Source of the DNA: HGM04593 sp045646965
Lineage (GTDB): Bacteria > Bacteroidota > Bacteroidia > Bacteroidales > Bacteroidaceae
Direction of reading: 5' to 3'
Assembly: GCA_045646965.1 (NCBI GenBank)
Contig: JAZRLR010000004.1
Span: 1 to 64,000, forward strand
DNA: 64,000 nt
Shown here: positions 16,680 to 25,403 of the stretch, piece after piece
Layout: every line of letters starts with the position of its first letter
How positions within the stretch are numbered: the stretch's first letter is position 1
The notes under the pieces: generated by a model
Databases searched by the model: none
Seen by the model: only the letters and a program-made list of their open reading frames with translations
What the model was told of the DNA's origin: nothing
Position numbers and translations under genes: made by a program

Positions 16680-18359
16680 TTAGCTATACATAAATCGTCT
16701 GATACTCTGCTTGGGTGTCTTCTCAAAGGGATCGCGACGCAACTCGGTGTAACCGATTTTGCTATACGCGGCAAGTTCCTCATTCAAAGCCAACACATTG
16801 GCGTCTACGAGCTTATTAAGTTCCTCCTCCGAGAGACCGTCGCGCTTGCCAGCCTCGTAGTCGGGAACTACAAGTGCTACAATAGCGTTCTTACGGCCCA
16901 CTACAAGTGACTCTACAACATAGGGAAGGTTGTTTATCTTGTCCTCAATCTCCTCGGGGTAGATATTCTGTCCGCTACCGGTGAGAATCATATTCTTGCA
17001 ACGGCCCTTTATAAAGAGGTTCTGCTTTGCATCGAGCACACCCATATCACCTGTGCGCAACCATCCATCGGCGGTAAAGGCAGCCTTTGTAGCCTCTTCG
17101 TTCTTGTAATATCCGAGCATCACAGCATCGCCCTTAACCTGAATCTCGCCAAGCACACGGCGGGGATTGGCCGAGTCGATGCGCAGCTCGATGGGGTGCG
17201 CCAATGTACCGCAAGAGTATTTTACATACTCGCTCTTGTCACGATACGAGATAAGAGGACCGCACTCTGTCATACCATAACCCACCACATAGGGGAACTT
17301 CATTCTCTTGAGCAAATCCTCCACCTCACGGTTGAGCGCTGCACCACCGATAATGACTCCCACTGTAAAATTATTTCCAAATGCATTAAGCAAAGCCTTA
17401 CGCAGTTTATTCAGCACCAGTTTGTCGAGACCGGGCACCTTAAGCAGATATTTTGCAGGCGCCTTGCGAATCTGTGGGAATATCTTTGACTTGAAAATCT
17501 TCTCGATAACCATAGGCACGGTGAGGAACATAAAAGGCTTCACCACTGCAAGGCCGCCCAAAAGACGGGCGGGTGTGGGTTTTCCGGGCATTACATATAC
17601 GTGGCAACCGCTCGAAATGGGGAAAAGCACGTCGAAAGTCTGTCCGAACATATGCGCCATAGGAAGAATAGCAAAGATGTGTCCGCCCACACAAGCGGGT
17701 ATCTCGCGGTGACCAAAGTCGAGGTTCACCGACAAAGAACGGGCAGGCAAAACAACACCTTTTGAGGTGGCGCTGGTAGTTCCCGATGTGAAGCTAATCT
17801 CCACAACAGCCTCCATATCTTTCTCCTCTTTATAATAGTTTACCATAGAAGAGCCAAGGCCATTGGGGAAGCGCGAAGAGTAGAGTTCTTCAATTTCTTC
17901 ACCCGCCTTCGCAAAGCTATCAATCGAAGCATATACCACGCTGATATCCTTAACATTAAGCATACCTGCAAAGCCCTTAATTGTATTCAATTGAGCGATA
18001 AGTTTCTCATCGCCTTTAATTCCGTTTATTGCAATGTCATCGGCAATAATTACCTTGCAATCGGAGAAACAAGAAAGCTCCACAACTGCGGCAGGAAGAA
18101 AGTCGGGAAGGAAAGGCACGGTCACTGCATCGTATGTAAGAGTTGCAAAATAAGCGATAACCCACTCTGCCGAGTTGCGTGCATAAATTGCAATCTTGTC
18201 ACCTTTGCTGATACCCGCCTCTTTAAAGAATATATGATACTTCTCAATACCCTCGGCCATCTGACCATAGGTATATGTACGTCCGCCGAAGTTGGTCACG
18301 GCAGGCAAATCCCAATTACTCTTAATAGAGTCATTGATGTAACTTAAAAAGTGCTTCAT
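16680..18359 (-). CDS. AMP-binding acyl-CoA ligase, tandem paralog 3
   Basis: An ANL-superfamily adenylate-forming enzyme, most likely activating a fatty or other carboxylic acid to its CoA thioester. Visible: GRTYTYGQMAEGIEKYH, an A3 P-loop TSGTTSATSKG, LPMAHMFGQ, VIIGGAALN, GYGMTECGPLISYR (A5), YYKNEEATKAAFTADGWLRTGDMG (A7), KGRCKNMILTGSGQNIYPEE (A8) and KTPKQSIRRFMY near the end with the A10 lysine. The start at ATG 18359 (MKHFLSYIND) aligns with both paralogs and gives 559 residues. Its P-loop carries one more residue than the TSGTSSSPKG of the other two, with Pro replaced by Ser before the Lys. It is separated from paralog 2 by a terminator, so it probably has its own promoter. The substrate cannot be inferred. 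Confidence 0.88.
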   Translation of the reverse strand: MKHFLSYINDSIKSNWDLPAVTNFGGRTYTYGQMAEGIEKYHIFFKEAGISKGDKIAIYARNSAEWVIAYFATLTYDAVTVPFLPDFLPAAVVELSCFSDCKVIIADDIAINGIKGDEKLIAQLNTIKGFAGMLNVKDISVVYASIDSFAKAGEEIEELYSSRFPNGLGSSMVNYYKEEKDMEAVVEISFTSGTTSATSKGVVLPARSLSVNLDFGHREIPACVGGHIFAILPMAHMFGQTFDVLFPISSGCHVYVMPGKPTPARLLGGLAVVKPFMFLTVPMVIEKIFKSKIFPQIRKAPAKYLLKVPGLDKLVLNKLRKALLNAFGNNFTVGVIIGGAALNREVEDLLKRMKFPYVVGYGMTECGPLISYRDKSEYVKYSCGTLAHPIELRIDSANPRRVLGEIQVKGDAVMLGYYKNEEATKAAFTADGWLRTGDMGVLDAKQNLFIKGRCKNMILTGSGQNIYPEEIEDKINNLPYVVESLVVGRKNAIVALVVPDYEAGKRDGLSEEELNKLVDANVLALNEELAAYSKIGYTELRRDPFEKTPKQSIRRFMYS

Positions 18360-18672
18360 ATTATTATTTATTGATTGTATGATTAAAATTCTGCTAAAAT
18401 ATATTAAACAATTGAAAAAGGCAAACCCATTTTTCAAGATTTTGTACCCCTTTCAACCATTTCGCGCTGCAAATATCTCTATTTTTTTTAAAACAACCGC
18501 AAATTTTGCACAAATTAACGCAATTTGTGCAATAATTTTAATTATTCGGGTGCAAACAATACTGCGTTTTAACTAAATTTAACACGCAAACACAAAAAAG
18601 CGCGGGTATTTCTACCCGCGCCCGAATTTATAATCTACAATAAATAAAATATCAGAGAATACTATAAATTCA
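18360..18672. other. Gap between ligase paralogs 3 and 2
   Basis: No gene is visible. It contains the minus-strand terminator of paralog 2 (18600-18621) and an AT-rich segment that must hold any promoter for paralog 3. I see no exact TAnnTTTG element on the minus strand. Confidence 0.5.
18600..18621 (-). terminator. Rho-independent terminator after ligase paralog 2
   Basis: On the minus strand GCGCGGGTA-GAAA-TACCCGCGC is followed by TTTTTT, a textbook intrinsic terminator about 50 bp after the stop. Confidence 0.85.
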
Positions 18673-20346
18673 TTATTTGTACATAAATCTCTTAATGCTC
18701 AACTTGGGAGTCTTTGCAAAAGGTTCATCCATAATCTCGCAAATTGTGAGCTTGCTATACACGGGGAGCGCCTCATTGAGAGCAAAAAGGTTCTCCTCCA
18801 TAGTCTTTTGCAACTCCTCGGGTGTGAGGCCGGCCTCTTTCACTGCATCGGGGTTGGGAACGATGAGCGCTGCAAGACCGTGCTTGCGACCTACCACGAG
18901 CGACTCCATTACCATAGGCAACTGGTTGATAAGCTCTTCAATCTCCTCGGGATAGATATTCTGTCCGTTTGTGGTAAGAATCATATTCTTGCAACGGCCC
19001 TTGATGAAGATATTCTCGTTCTTGTCCATTGTACCCATATCTCCTGTGTGCAACCATCCGTCCTCGGTGAAGGCAGCCTTTGTAGCCTCTTCGTTCTTGT
19101 AATAACCGAGCATCACAGAGTCGCCCTTAACCTGAATCTCACCGGGAATTCTGTCGGGAGCTTCAGAGTCGATTCTCGCCACGATACCGGGACGTGCCAC
19201 TCTACCGCAAGAACGTGTCACAAACTCCTGCCAGCTTCTGTAGCTGATGAGGGGACCGCACTCTGTCATACCATAACCCACGGTGTAGGGGAATTTCATC
19301 TTTCTCATAATACCCTCTACATCCTTGCTTATAGCCGCTCCACCGATGATAAGACCACCTTTAACGATATTACCGCCAAAAGTCTCAACCAAAGTCTTGC
19401 GCACCTTGCCGAGAATCAAAGATTTGATACCGGGGATTGCAAGGAGGAAACGCATTGCAGGCTTACGCAATTTGGGCATCACTCTCAAGCGGAAAATCTT
19501 CTCCACGAGCAAAGGTACGGTGAGGAACATAAAAGGCTTCACATCGGCAATTGCCTTGAGCAGACGCACGGGGATAGGTTTCTCGGTGTATATATTTACG
19601 TGAGTACCCGATGAAATGGGGAACAGGAAGTCGAATACCTGACCAAAGATGTGTGCAAGGGGCAAGATAGAGAGTACGGCGTCGGTATTAGTAGCGCGTA
19701 TATATATGCGCGCATACTCTACGTTCTCCGACAACGAGCGAGCTGTAAGCATAACACCCTTGGGCGAGCTGCTTGTACCCGATGTGTAGCTGATTACAGA
19801 GAGAGCGTCGTAGTTATCCTTTGTGTAGTCGATATCTGCGGGTGTAACACCTTGGGGGAAACGTGTGGCAAAAGCCTTCTCCACTTTTGCATTTATATCG
19901 TCGAGGAGGTTGTTACAGTTCTCGTGTACCTGCATACCGATAATATCCATAATACCGCAGAACTTATCGAACGCAGCAAACTGCTCCACAATCTTGTCAC
20001 GTTTAAGATTTCCTATAATTGCTTTATCCACAAGCAACAGACGGCTGTCCGACAGACGTGTCAAATCGGCGATATTCTGCGGGAGGAAGTCGGGGAGCAA
20101 AGGCACCACAACAGCCTCATAGGTTACCACAGCAAGATAGGCAACGCACCACTCTGCCTGGTTGCGGGCACACAGGGCAATCTTCTCACCCTTCTCAATG
20201 CCGCACTCCTCAAAGAGAACGTGCAATTTCTCTATCTCTGACGCAACTACTCCGTAAGTCATTGTATTTGCACCATAGTTTGTCAAGGCCGGTCTGTTCC
20301 AGTTGGCTTTGATAGCTTCATCGATGTAAGACAAATAGTGTTTCAT
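18673..20346 (-). CDS. AMP-binding acyl-CoA ligase, tandem paralog 2
   Basis: An adenylate-forming acyl-CoA synthetase, 557 residues. Motifs: NTMTYGVVASEIEKLH, P-loop ISYTSGTSSSPKGVML, LPLAHIFGQVFDFLFP, LIIGGAAIS, GYGMTECGPLISYR, YYKNEEATKAAFTEDGWLHTGDMG, KGRCKNMILTTNGQNIYPEE and KTPKLSIKRFMY with the A10 lysine. The ATG at 20346 (MKHYLSYIDE) lies 36 bp after the stop of paralog 1, so paralogs 1 and 2 form one transcription unit. The three proteins share long identical blocks around the catalytic motifs and diverge in the N-terminal substrate-binding half, which suggests duplication with different acyl specificities. Long-chain fatty acid is the usual annotation for this group; other substrates are possible. 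Confidence 0.88.
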   Translation of the reverse strand: MKHYLSYIDEAIKANWNRPALTNYGANTMTYGVVASEIEKLHVLFEECGIEKGEKIALCARNQAEWCVAYLAVVTYEAVVVPLLPDFLPQNIADLTRLSDSRLLLVDKAIIGNLKRDKIVEQFAAFDKFCGIMDIIGMQVHENCNNLLDDINAKVEKAFATRFPQGVTPADIDYTKDNYDALSVISYTSGTSSSPKGVMLTARSLSENVEYARIYIRATNTDAVLSILPLAHIFGQVFDFLFPISSGTHVNIYTEKPIPVRLLKAIADVKPFMFLTVPLLVEKIFRLRVMPKLRKPAMRFLLAIPGIKSLILGKVRKTLVETFGGNIVKGGLIIGGAAISKDVEGIMRKMKFPYTVGYGMTECGPLISYRSWQEFVTRSCGRVARPGIVARIDSEAPDRIPGEIQVKGDSVMLGYYKNEEATKAAFTEDGWLHTGDMGTMDKNENIFIKGRCKNMILTTNGQNIYPEEIEELINQLPMVMESLVVGRKHGLAALIVPNPDAVKEAGLTPEELQKTMEENLFALNEALPVYSKLTICEIMDEPFAKTPKLSIKRFMYK

Positions 20347-20382
20347 TTTATTCAGTTTTAATAAAATAGTCCTGTCTATAAT

Positions 20383-22062
20383 TTAATTATACATAAATCT
20401 CTTTATACTCAACTTGGGAGTCTTTTCAAAGGGCTCTTTGCGCACCTCGCAACGGCTCAACTGGCTGTAAGCGGGCAATTTGTCGTTGAGAGCAAGAACG
20501 CTCTTCTCTATAACAGCCTGTGCCTCTGCCTCGCTAACGCCGGCAGCTTTCACAGCATCGGGGTTCATAACCACAAGGGCCACGATAGAGTGTTTGCGAC
20601 CTACCACAAGCGACTCCAGCACCATAGGTATCTGGTTTATAAGGTCTTCAATCTCCTCGGGATAGATATTCTGTCCGCTGCCTGTGAGAATCATATTCTT
20701 GCAACGTCCCTTTATATATACGGTACCGGTCTTGTCCTGAATACCCATATCTCCGGTTTTCAGCCATCCGTCCGATGTGAATGCAGCCTTCGTAGCCTCT
20801 TCGTTCTTGTAATATCCTGTAGTGACAACATCTCCGCGCACCTGAATCTCTCCGGGAACCTTTACAGGGCTGTCCGAGTCGATGCGCAGCTCTATCGTGG
20901 GAGTTGCCACGCCGCCACGGTTCTGCAACGAGGGATGCGCCCAGCCTTTGTAACTTATAAGGGGACCGCACTCTGTCATACCATAACCCACAGCATAAGG
21001 AATCTTTATTTTCTGCATTACGATATCCACGTCGCGGCTTATAGCAGCACCACCTATAAAGAAACCACCCTTCTGCAAGTTACCGCCAAACGCTGCAAGC
21101 ACCGACGCACGCACCTTTTTGAATATGGCGTCACGCACAAAGGGGAGAGCTGTCAGGAATTTCATCACAGGTTTGTTGAGCGTGGGAATCACCTTCGAGC
21201 GGAAGATTTTCTCCACAAGCAGGGGCACGGTGAGGAACATAAAAGGCTTCACATCGGCCAAAGCCTTCAAAAGACGCGCAGGCACGGGGCGCTCTGTAAA
21301 GATATTTATGTGACAACCACACGAGAAGGGGAAGATGAAATCGAAAGCCTGTCCGAAGATATGCGCAAGAGGCAGAATAGAAAGCGTTGCGTTGTCATCC
21401 TCCTCGCAGATGGGCACCAAAGCGCGAGCTACCTCAAGGTTGCCCGATATAGACTTTGCATTAAGCATAACACCTTTGGGCGAGCTGCTCGTTCCCGACG
21501 TATAGCTGATTACATTCACCTTGTCAAAGTCGCGTGCCTTATAAGAGACATCCTCTTTCGAGAATCTTTGGGGATATTTTGCAGCGAAAGCAGCATCTAC
21601 TTCTTCGGGCAATACATTAATCTCACTGCCACAAGTTTCTACAGTACAATACTTTATTATATCTATCACACCCTCAAGTTTATCGAATGTGGCAAACTGT
21701 CCCAAAACATTGTCGCGTGTGAGCGCAGCAAGTATAGGCTTGTCCACAAACACAAGTCGGCTGTCAGAAATCTTTGTAAGATCGGCGATATTCTGGGGCA
21801 AGAAATCGGGCAGCAAAGGAACTGCCACAGCTCCATAAGAGGTAATCGCAAAGAAAGCAATACACCACTCGGCAGAGTTACGTGCACAAATAGCTATGTG
21901 CTCACCCTCCTTTATATTATATTTTTCAAACAGAATATGCAATTTCGCAACACCCTCGGCAATTTCGCCATAAGTGTATCCGTTGGCACCATAATTCGAA
22001 ATGGCAGGCTTTGCCCAATTCTTTTTTATGGCCTCTTCAACGTAATTCAAGTAATGTTTCAT
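20383..22062 (-). CDS. AMP-binding acyl-CoA ligase, tandem paralog 1
   Basis: The first gene of the ligase cluster, 559 residues. Motifs: NGYTYGEIAEGVAKLH, P-loop ISYTSGTSSSPKGVML, LPLAHIFGQAFDFIFP, FFIGGAAIS, GYGMTECGPLISYK, YYKNEEATKAAFTSDGWLKTGDMG, KGRCKNMILTGSGQNIYPEE and KTPKLSIKRFMY. All residues expected for adenylation and thioesterification are present. It starts at ATG 22062 (MKHYLNYVEE), followed 36 bp after its stop by paralog 2. Its upstream region, shared with the divergent carboxyltransferase gene, holds two candidate minus-strand -7 elements and a 14-bp direct repeat that could be an operator. Confidence 0.88.
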   Translation of the reverse strand: MKHYLNYVEEAIKKNWAKPAISNYGANGYTYGEIAEGVAKLHILFEKYNIKEGEHIAICARNSAEWCIAFFAITSYGAVAVPLLPDFLPQNIADLTKISDSRLVFVDKPILAALTRDNVLGQFATFDKLEGVIDIIKYCTVETCGSEINVLPEEVDAAFAAKYPQRFSKEDVSYKARDFDKVNVISYTSGTSSSPKGVMLNAKSISGNLEVARALVPICEEDDNATLSILPLAHIFGQAFDFIFPFSCGCHINIFTERPVPARLLKALADVKPFMFLTVPLLVEKIFRSKVIPTLNKPVMKFLTALPFVRDAIFKKVRASVLAAFGGNLQKGGFFIGGAAISRDVDIVMQKIKIPYAVGYGMTECGPLISYKGWAHPSLQNRGGVATPTIELRIDSDSPVKVPGEIQVRGDVVTTGYYKNEEATKAAFTSDGWLKTGDMGIQDKTGTVYIKGRCKNMILTGSGQNIYPEEIEDLINQIPMVLESLVVGRKHSIVALVVMNPDAVKAAGVSEAEAQAVIEKSVLALNDKLPAYSQLSRCEVRKEPFEKTPKLSIKRFMYN

Positions 22063-22268
22063 AGCTTATATGTATAATATGATTACAATTTGAGAGATTC
22101 GCTGCAAAGTAATACCGCTATCGCCGCGCATATCCATCGATGCACCTACACTCTCCGTTGATTACATAACTAATCTCAAGCATCATTTTCGGTGCAAATT
22201 TCGCACATACTTTTATCAAAACCGAATTTCCGCGATACACAGCGGTACACATTGGCAAAATCTTTAAA

Positions 22269-22302
22269 TTTGGGGTGAAATTGTGTATTTTGGGGTGAAA
22301 TT
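22269..22302. promoter_or_regulatory. Direct repeat TTTGGGGTGAAATT x2, 20-bp spacing (candidate operator)
   Basis: Identical 14-mers start at 22269 and 22289, exactly two helical turns apart, in the divergent gap. A looser relative (TTTTCGGTGCAAATTTCGC) lies about 85 bp toward the ligase. Same-face tandem sites suggest a dimeric or paired regulator; which one is unknown. Confidence 0.4.
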
Positions 22303-22360
22303 CTGCGATAAAACGACTATTTTTTCAAAATCGCCTTAAATCGCCACCCGATTCAAGTCG

Positions 22361-22368
22361 CAAAGATA
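22361..22368 (-). promoter_or_regulatory. Exact -7 element toward the acyl-CoA ligase cluster
   Basis: TATCTTTG on the minus strand, with TTG at 22389-22391 about 20 bp upstream as a -33 candidate. Confidence 0.45.
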
Positions 22369-22464
22369 TCAGCTTCACACCGTCGAAACAACTGCAAAGA
22401 AACATCTTTTTTCAAAAGATTTAAAAAAGTCTGCTCAAAAAATAGGTTTTACGAAATAAGTAAA

Positions 22465-22472
22465 TAACTTTG
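22465..22472 (+). promoter_or_regulatory. -7 element for the carboxyltransferase/alkD operon
   Basis: TAACTTTG is an exact TAnnTTTG match, predicting a leader of about 50 nt before the ATG at 22529. Confidence 0.5.
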
Positions 22473-22528
22473 CGATTAGAGTGTAAACACAGGGCACCCC
22501 CCTACTTATATATTAATACAATTTGACT

Positions 22529-24304
22529 ATGGGAAAGAAAATCAAGTTCAGCTTGCTCTATCGCGATATGTTTCAGTCGTCGGGAAAGTTTCAGCCTCTT
22601 GCCGCACAACTCGAAAAAATAGCACCGGTGATAATTGAAATGGGATGCTTTGCACGTGTCGAAACAAACGGCGGTGCATTTGAGCAGGTGAATCTTATGG
22701 CTGGCGAGAACCCAAACAAAGCCGTGCGCACATTTACAAAGCCATTTAACGAAGCAGGCATACAGACACATATGCTCGACAGAGCACTGAACGCATTGCG
22801 TATGTTTCCCGTTCCCGCCGACGTGCGACGTATGATGTACAAAGTGAAAAAGGCACAGGGTGTGGACATCACGCGCATTTTCTGCGGCCTTAACGATGCT
22901 CGCAACATTATCCCCTCCATAAAATATGCCCTTGAGGCAGGAATGATACCACAGGCGACACTCTGCATCACAAGCTCCCCCATTCACACAGTGGAATATT
23001 ACAGCAACCTTGCCGACGAGCTCATAGAAGCAGGAGCGCAGGAGATATGTCTCAAAGATATGGCAGGCATAGGCCGCCCCCACTTCCTGGGACAACTCGT
23101 AAAAAGCATAAAAGAGAAACACCCCGAAATAATAATACAATACCACGGACACAGCGGCCCCGGCCTCTCTATGGCCTCGATTCTCGAGGTGTGCAAGAAC
23201 GGATGCGATATCATCGACACCGCAATAGAGCCCTTGTCGTGGGGAAAAGTGCATCCCGACATCATCAGCGTGCAGGCGATGCTCAAAGATGCAGGCTTCG
23301 ACGTGCCCGAAATAAATATGAACGCCTATATGAAGGCTCGCAGCCTCACACAGCAGTTCATAGACGAGTGGCTCGGCCTTTTTATGGATAATAACAACAA
23401 ACTTATGAGCTCGCTGCTGCTCACAAGCGGCCTCCCCGGCGGAATGATGGGCTCAATGATGTCCGACCTTGCAGGCGTGCACAAAGGAATCAACGGCATA
23501 CTGCAAAGCAAGGGCAAGGCCACATACACTCTCGACGAGCTTATGGTAGAACTATTTAACGAGGTAGCCTATGTATGGCCGCGCGTGGGTTATCCCCCAC
23601 TCGTTACCCCATTCAGCCAATATGTTAAGAACATTGCGCTTATGAACCTCTTGAGTCGTGCGCAGGACGAGCCCCGTTTCAGCCGTATGGACGAGAGTAT
23701 GTGGGGAATGATTCTTGGCAAGAGCGGTCGCCTGCCCGGAGAGTTGGCCCCCGAAATCATAGAGCTCGCCAAAGAGAAAGGCTACGAGTTCACCACAGCC
23801 GACCCGCAATCGTTCTACCCCGACGCCCTCGACAAATATCGCAAAGAGATGGAAGAACTTGGCTGGGACGCAGGAGAAGACGATGAGGAGCTATGGGAGT
23901 TTGCTATGCACGAACGCCAATACCGCGACTACAAGAGCGGCGTAGCCAAAGAGCGTTTCCTTGCCGACATTGAGAAAGCCAAAGAAAGCGAAATGGCAAA
24001 AAACGGCGTGAGCATAGAAGAGATAAAAGCTATAAAACACGCCAAGGCCGACGCCATATTAGCCCCCGAGAAAGGACAGCTTATATGGGAAATAGCCACC
24101 GAGGGCGAGTCCGTAGCGCCAGCCGTGGGCAAACATTTCGATGCCGACGAGCCCTTCTGCACCATAATCACCCCGTGGGGAGAGCTACAGCAAGTAGCCA
24201 CAGGCCTCGGAGGGCGCGTGGTAGAGGTGTGCGCAGCGCAAGGAGCACACGTGCGCCGAGGCGAGGTCATAGCCTATCTGCAACGCGACGGCCTCTTTGA
24301 ATAA
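22529..24304 (+). CDS. Carboxyltransferase, OadA/PycB-like, with degenerate biotinyl domain
   Basis: A member of the pyruvate carboxyltransferase/oxaloacetate decarboxylase alpha family (591 residues). The catalytic TIM barrel is intact: YRDMFQSSGKFQ (metal/substrate Asp), ICLKDMAGIG (carbamylated Lys position) and QYHGHSGPGLS (HxH metal ligands). A conserved carboxyltransferase domain follows to about residue 470. The end looks like a biotinyl fold (ILAPEKGQLIWEIATEGESV, then GGRVVEVCAAQGAHVRRGEV), but where biotin carriers have AMKM this protein has ITPWGEL (about 547-553), so the biotinylated lysine is missing. It therefore cannot carry its own biotin and would need a separate carrier. No beta/gamma decarboxylase or biotin carboxylase is adjacent. 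I start at ATG 22529; an in-frame TTG at 22523 is unlikely. Confidence 0.78.
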   Translation: MGKKIKFSLLYRDMFQSSGKFQPLAAQLEKIAPVIIEMGCFARVETNGGAFEQVNLMAGENPNKAVRTFTKPFNEAGIQTHMLDRALNALRMFPVPADVRRMMYKVKKAQGVDITRIFCGLNDARNIIPSIKYALEAGMIPQATLCITSSPIHTVEYYSNLADELIEAGAQEICLKDMAGIGRPHFLGQLVKSIKEKHPEIIIQYHGHSGPGLSMASILEVCKNGCDIIDTAIEPLSWGKVHPDIISVQAMLKDAGFDVPEINMNAYMKARSLTQQFIDEWLGLFMDNNNKLMSSLLLTSGLPGGMMGSMMSDLAGVHKGINGILQSKGKATYTLDELMVELFNEVAYVWPRVGYPPLVTPFSQYVKNIALMNLLSRAQDEPRFSRMDESMWGMILGKSGRLPGELAPEIIELAKEKGYEFTTADPQSFYPDALDKYRKEMEELGWDAGEDDEELWEFAMHERQYRDYKSGVAKERFLADIEKAKESEMAKNGVSIEEIKAIKHAKADAILAPEKGQLIWEIATEGESVAPAVGKHFDADEPFCTIITPWGELQQVATGLGGRVVEVCAAQGAHVRRGEVIAYLQRDGLFE

Positions 24305-24324
24305 AAATCCCTAATACACCACAG

Positions 24325-25137
24325 ATGATTGCACACCTGCTGCAAAGTCTTGTAAGCAAGCGGTTTGCCAATGAAGAGCACTACCGCGAGGGACACTTGC
24401 GCGTTGTAAATGCCCTGCCCGAACGCAAAGTACAGGGGCTTCACATCCCCGATATGAAAAAATTTGCGGCAGCCATATCGCGCAACGGAATCACCGCGCG
24501 TCTTCACAACGGCACAGAGGTATCTTGCTGCAACGGAGCCGAAATAATAAAATATTTCGAGCACGAGCCGCTCGACACCCTCACCCACGAAGAGATTATA
24601 ATATGGGGCTTTCTTTTAAACAGAGACAAGCGCCCCTTTGCCGAAAAGCTGGCGATGCTTGCCCGCTACATACCCGCCATAGACAACTGGGCCGTGTGCG
24701 ACACATTCTGCTCCAACGCCCTGTGGCTTAAAAAGAGCGACAAGAGCGAGCTGTGGAAGTTCGTGCTCCCCTATTTCTCCTCGACACAAGAGTTTGAGGT
24801 GCGTTTCGCAGTTGTGACATCTATGTGCAGCTTGCTATGCGAGGAGTGGCTGCCCACCCTCTTTGCGCAGCTCGACAAAATAGAATACAAAAAAATAAAA
24901 TCAAAATACACAACCTGCAAGAAAAAGCCCGAACACCCGCAACAGGGCACCGTGCAAGGGACAGAGCCCTACTATGTGCGTATGGCCGTCGCCTGGCTCC
25001 TCGCCACCACCCTTGCCAAATACCCCGCTCACACCCGTGCCTACGTGCGGGGATGTCGTCAGCCCGAAGATGTCATAAAAATGTACACACGCAAAGCAAA
25101 GGACTCATTCCGCACCCGTTCCGTGGCAGCGCTGTAA
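24325..25137 (+). CDS. DNA alkylation repair protein, AlkD-like HEAT-repeat glycosylase
   Basis: A 270-residue all-helical protein resembling AlkD, which excises N3- and N7-alkylated purines using HEAT-like repeats without base flipping. Visible pattern: HIPDMKKFAAAISRNG, THEEIIIWGFLLNRDKR, ARYIPAIDNWAVCDTFCSNA (the W..D segment that lines the AlkD DNA cleft), FVLPYFSSTQEFEVRFAVV and EPYYVRMAVAWLLATTLAKYP. The Trp and Asp of DNWAVCD correspond to key AlkD residues. It lies 20 bp after the carboxyltransferase gene and is probably cotranscribed, although the two functions have no obvious link. The 266-bp gap after it shows only a weak GGG/CCC hairpin near 25350. Confidence 0.75.
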   Translation: MIAHLLQSLVSKRFANEEHYREGHLRVVNALPERKVQGLHIPDMKKFAAAISRNGITARLHNGTEVSCCNGAEIIKYFEHEPLDTLTHEEIIIWGFLLNRDKRPFAEKLAMLARYIPAIDNWAVCDTFCSNALWLKKSDKSELWKFVLPYFSSTQEFEVRFAVVTSMCSLLCEEWLPTLFAQLDKIEYKKIKSKYTTCKKKPEHPQQGTVQGTEPYYVRMAVAWLLATTLAKYPAHTRAYVRGCRQPEDVIKMYTRKAKDSFRTRSVAAL

Positions 25138-25403
25138 TTCCACAAAAAAAGATGCCGCTTTTCACAAAGCAGCACCTCCAACATTTACTAAACAACTAAG
25201 AAAAAACTATACTATCATAACTGATATTACAAAGTATCTCGCATAAGGCCTTCACTGCGGCCGCATAGATAATATCCAACATATTATCTACAACAAAAAT
25301 ATCTCACTTTTTTAAATTTTCAAAATCGCACTAGCGAGAAAAGCACGAAAAGGGTTATTCACTCTGCGACGAGCCCTTTTTTAACTACAAAAACAAGAAC
25401 GCA

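Larger units (their letters stand above)
22063..22528. other. Long divergent regulatory region between ligase paralog 1 and the carboxyltransferase
   Basis: The 466-bp gap has no gene. It contains minus-strand -7 candidates at 22105-22112 (TTACTTTG, one mismatch) and 22361-22368 (exact), a plus-strand -7 at 22465-22472 (exact), and the direct repeat at 22269-22302. If the farther minus promoter is used, paralog 1 has a leader of nearly 300 nt. Confidence 0.5.

Noticed and set aside
20590..22077. A 495-codon plus-strand frame
   Set aside because: Antisense shadow of acyl-CoA ligase paralog 1; no recognisable domain.
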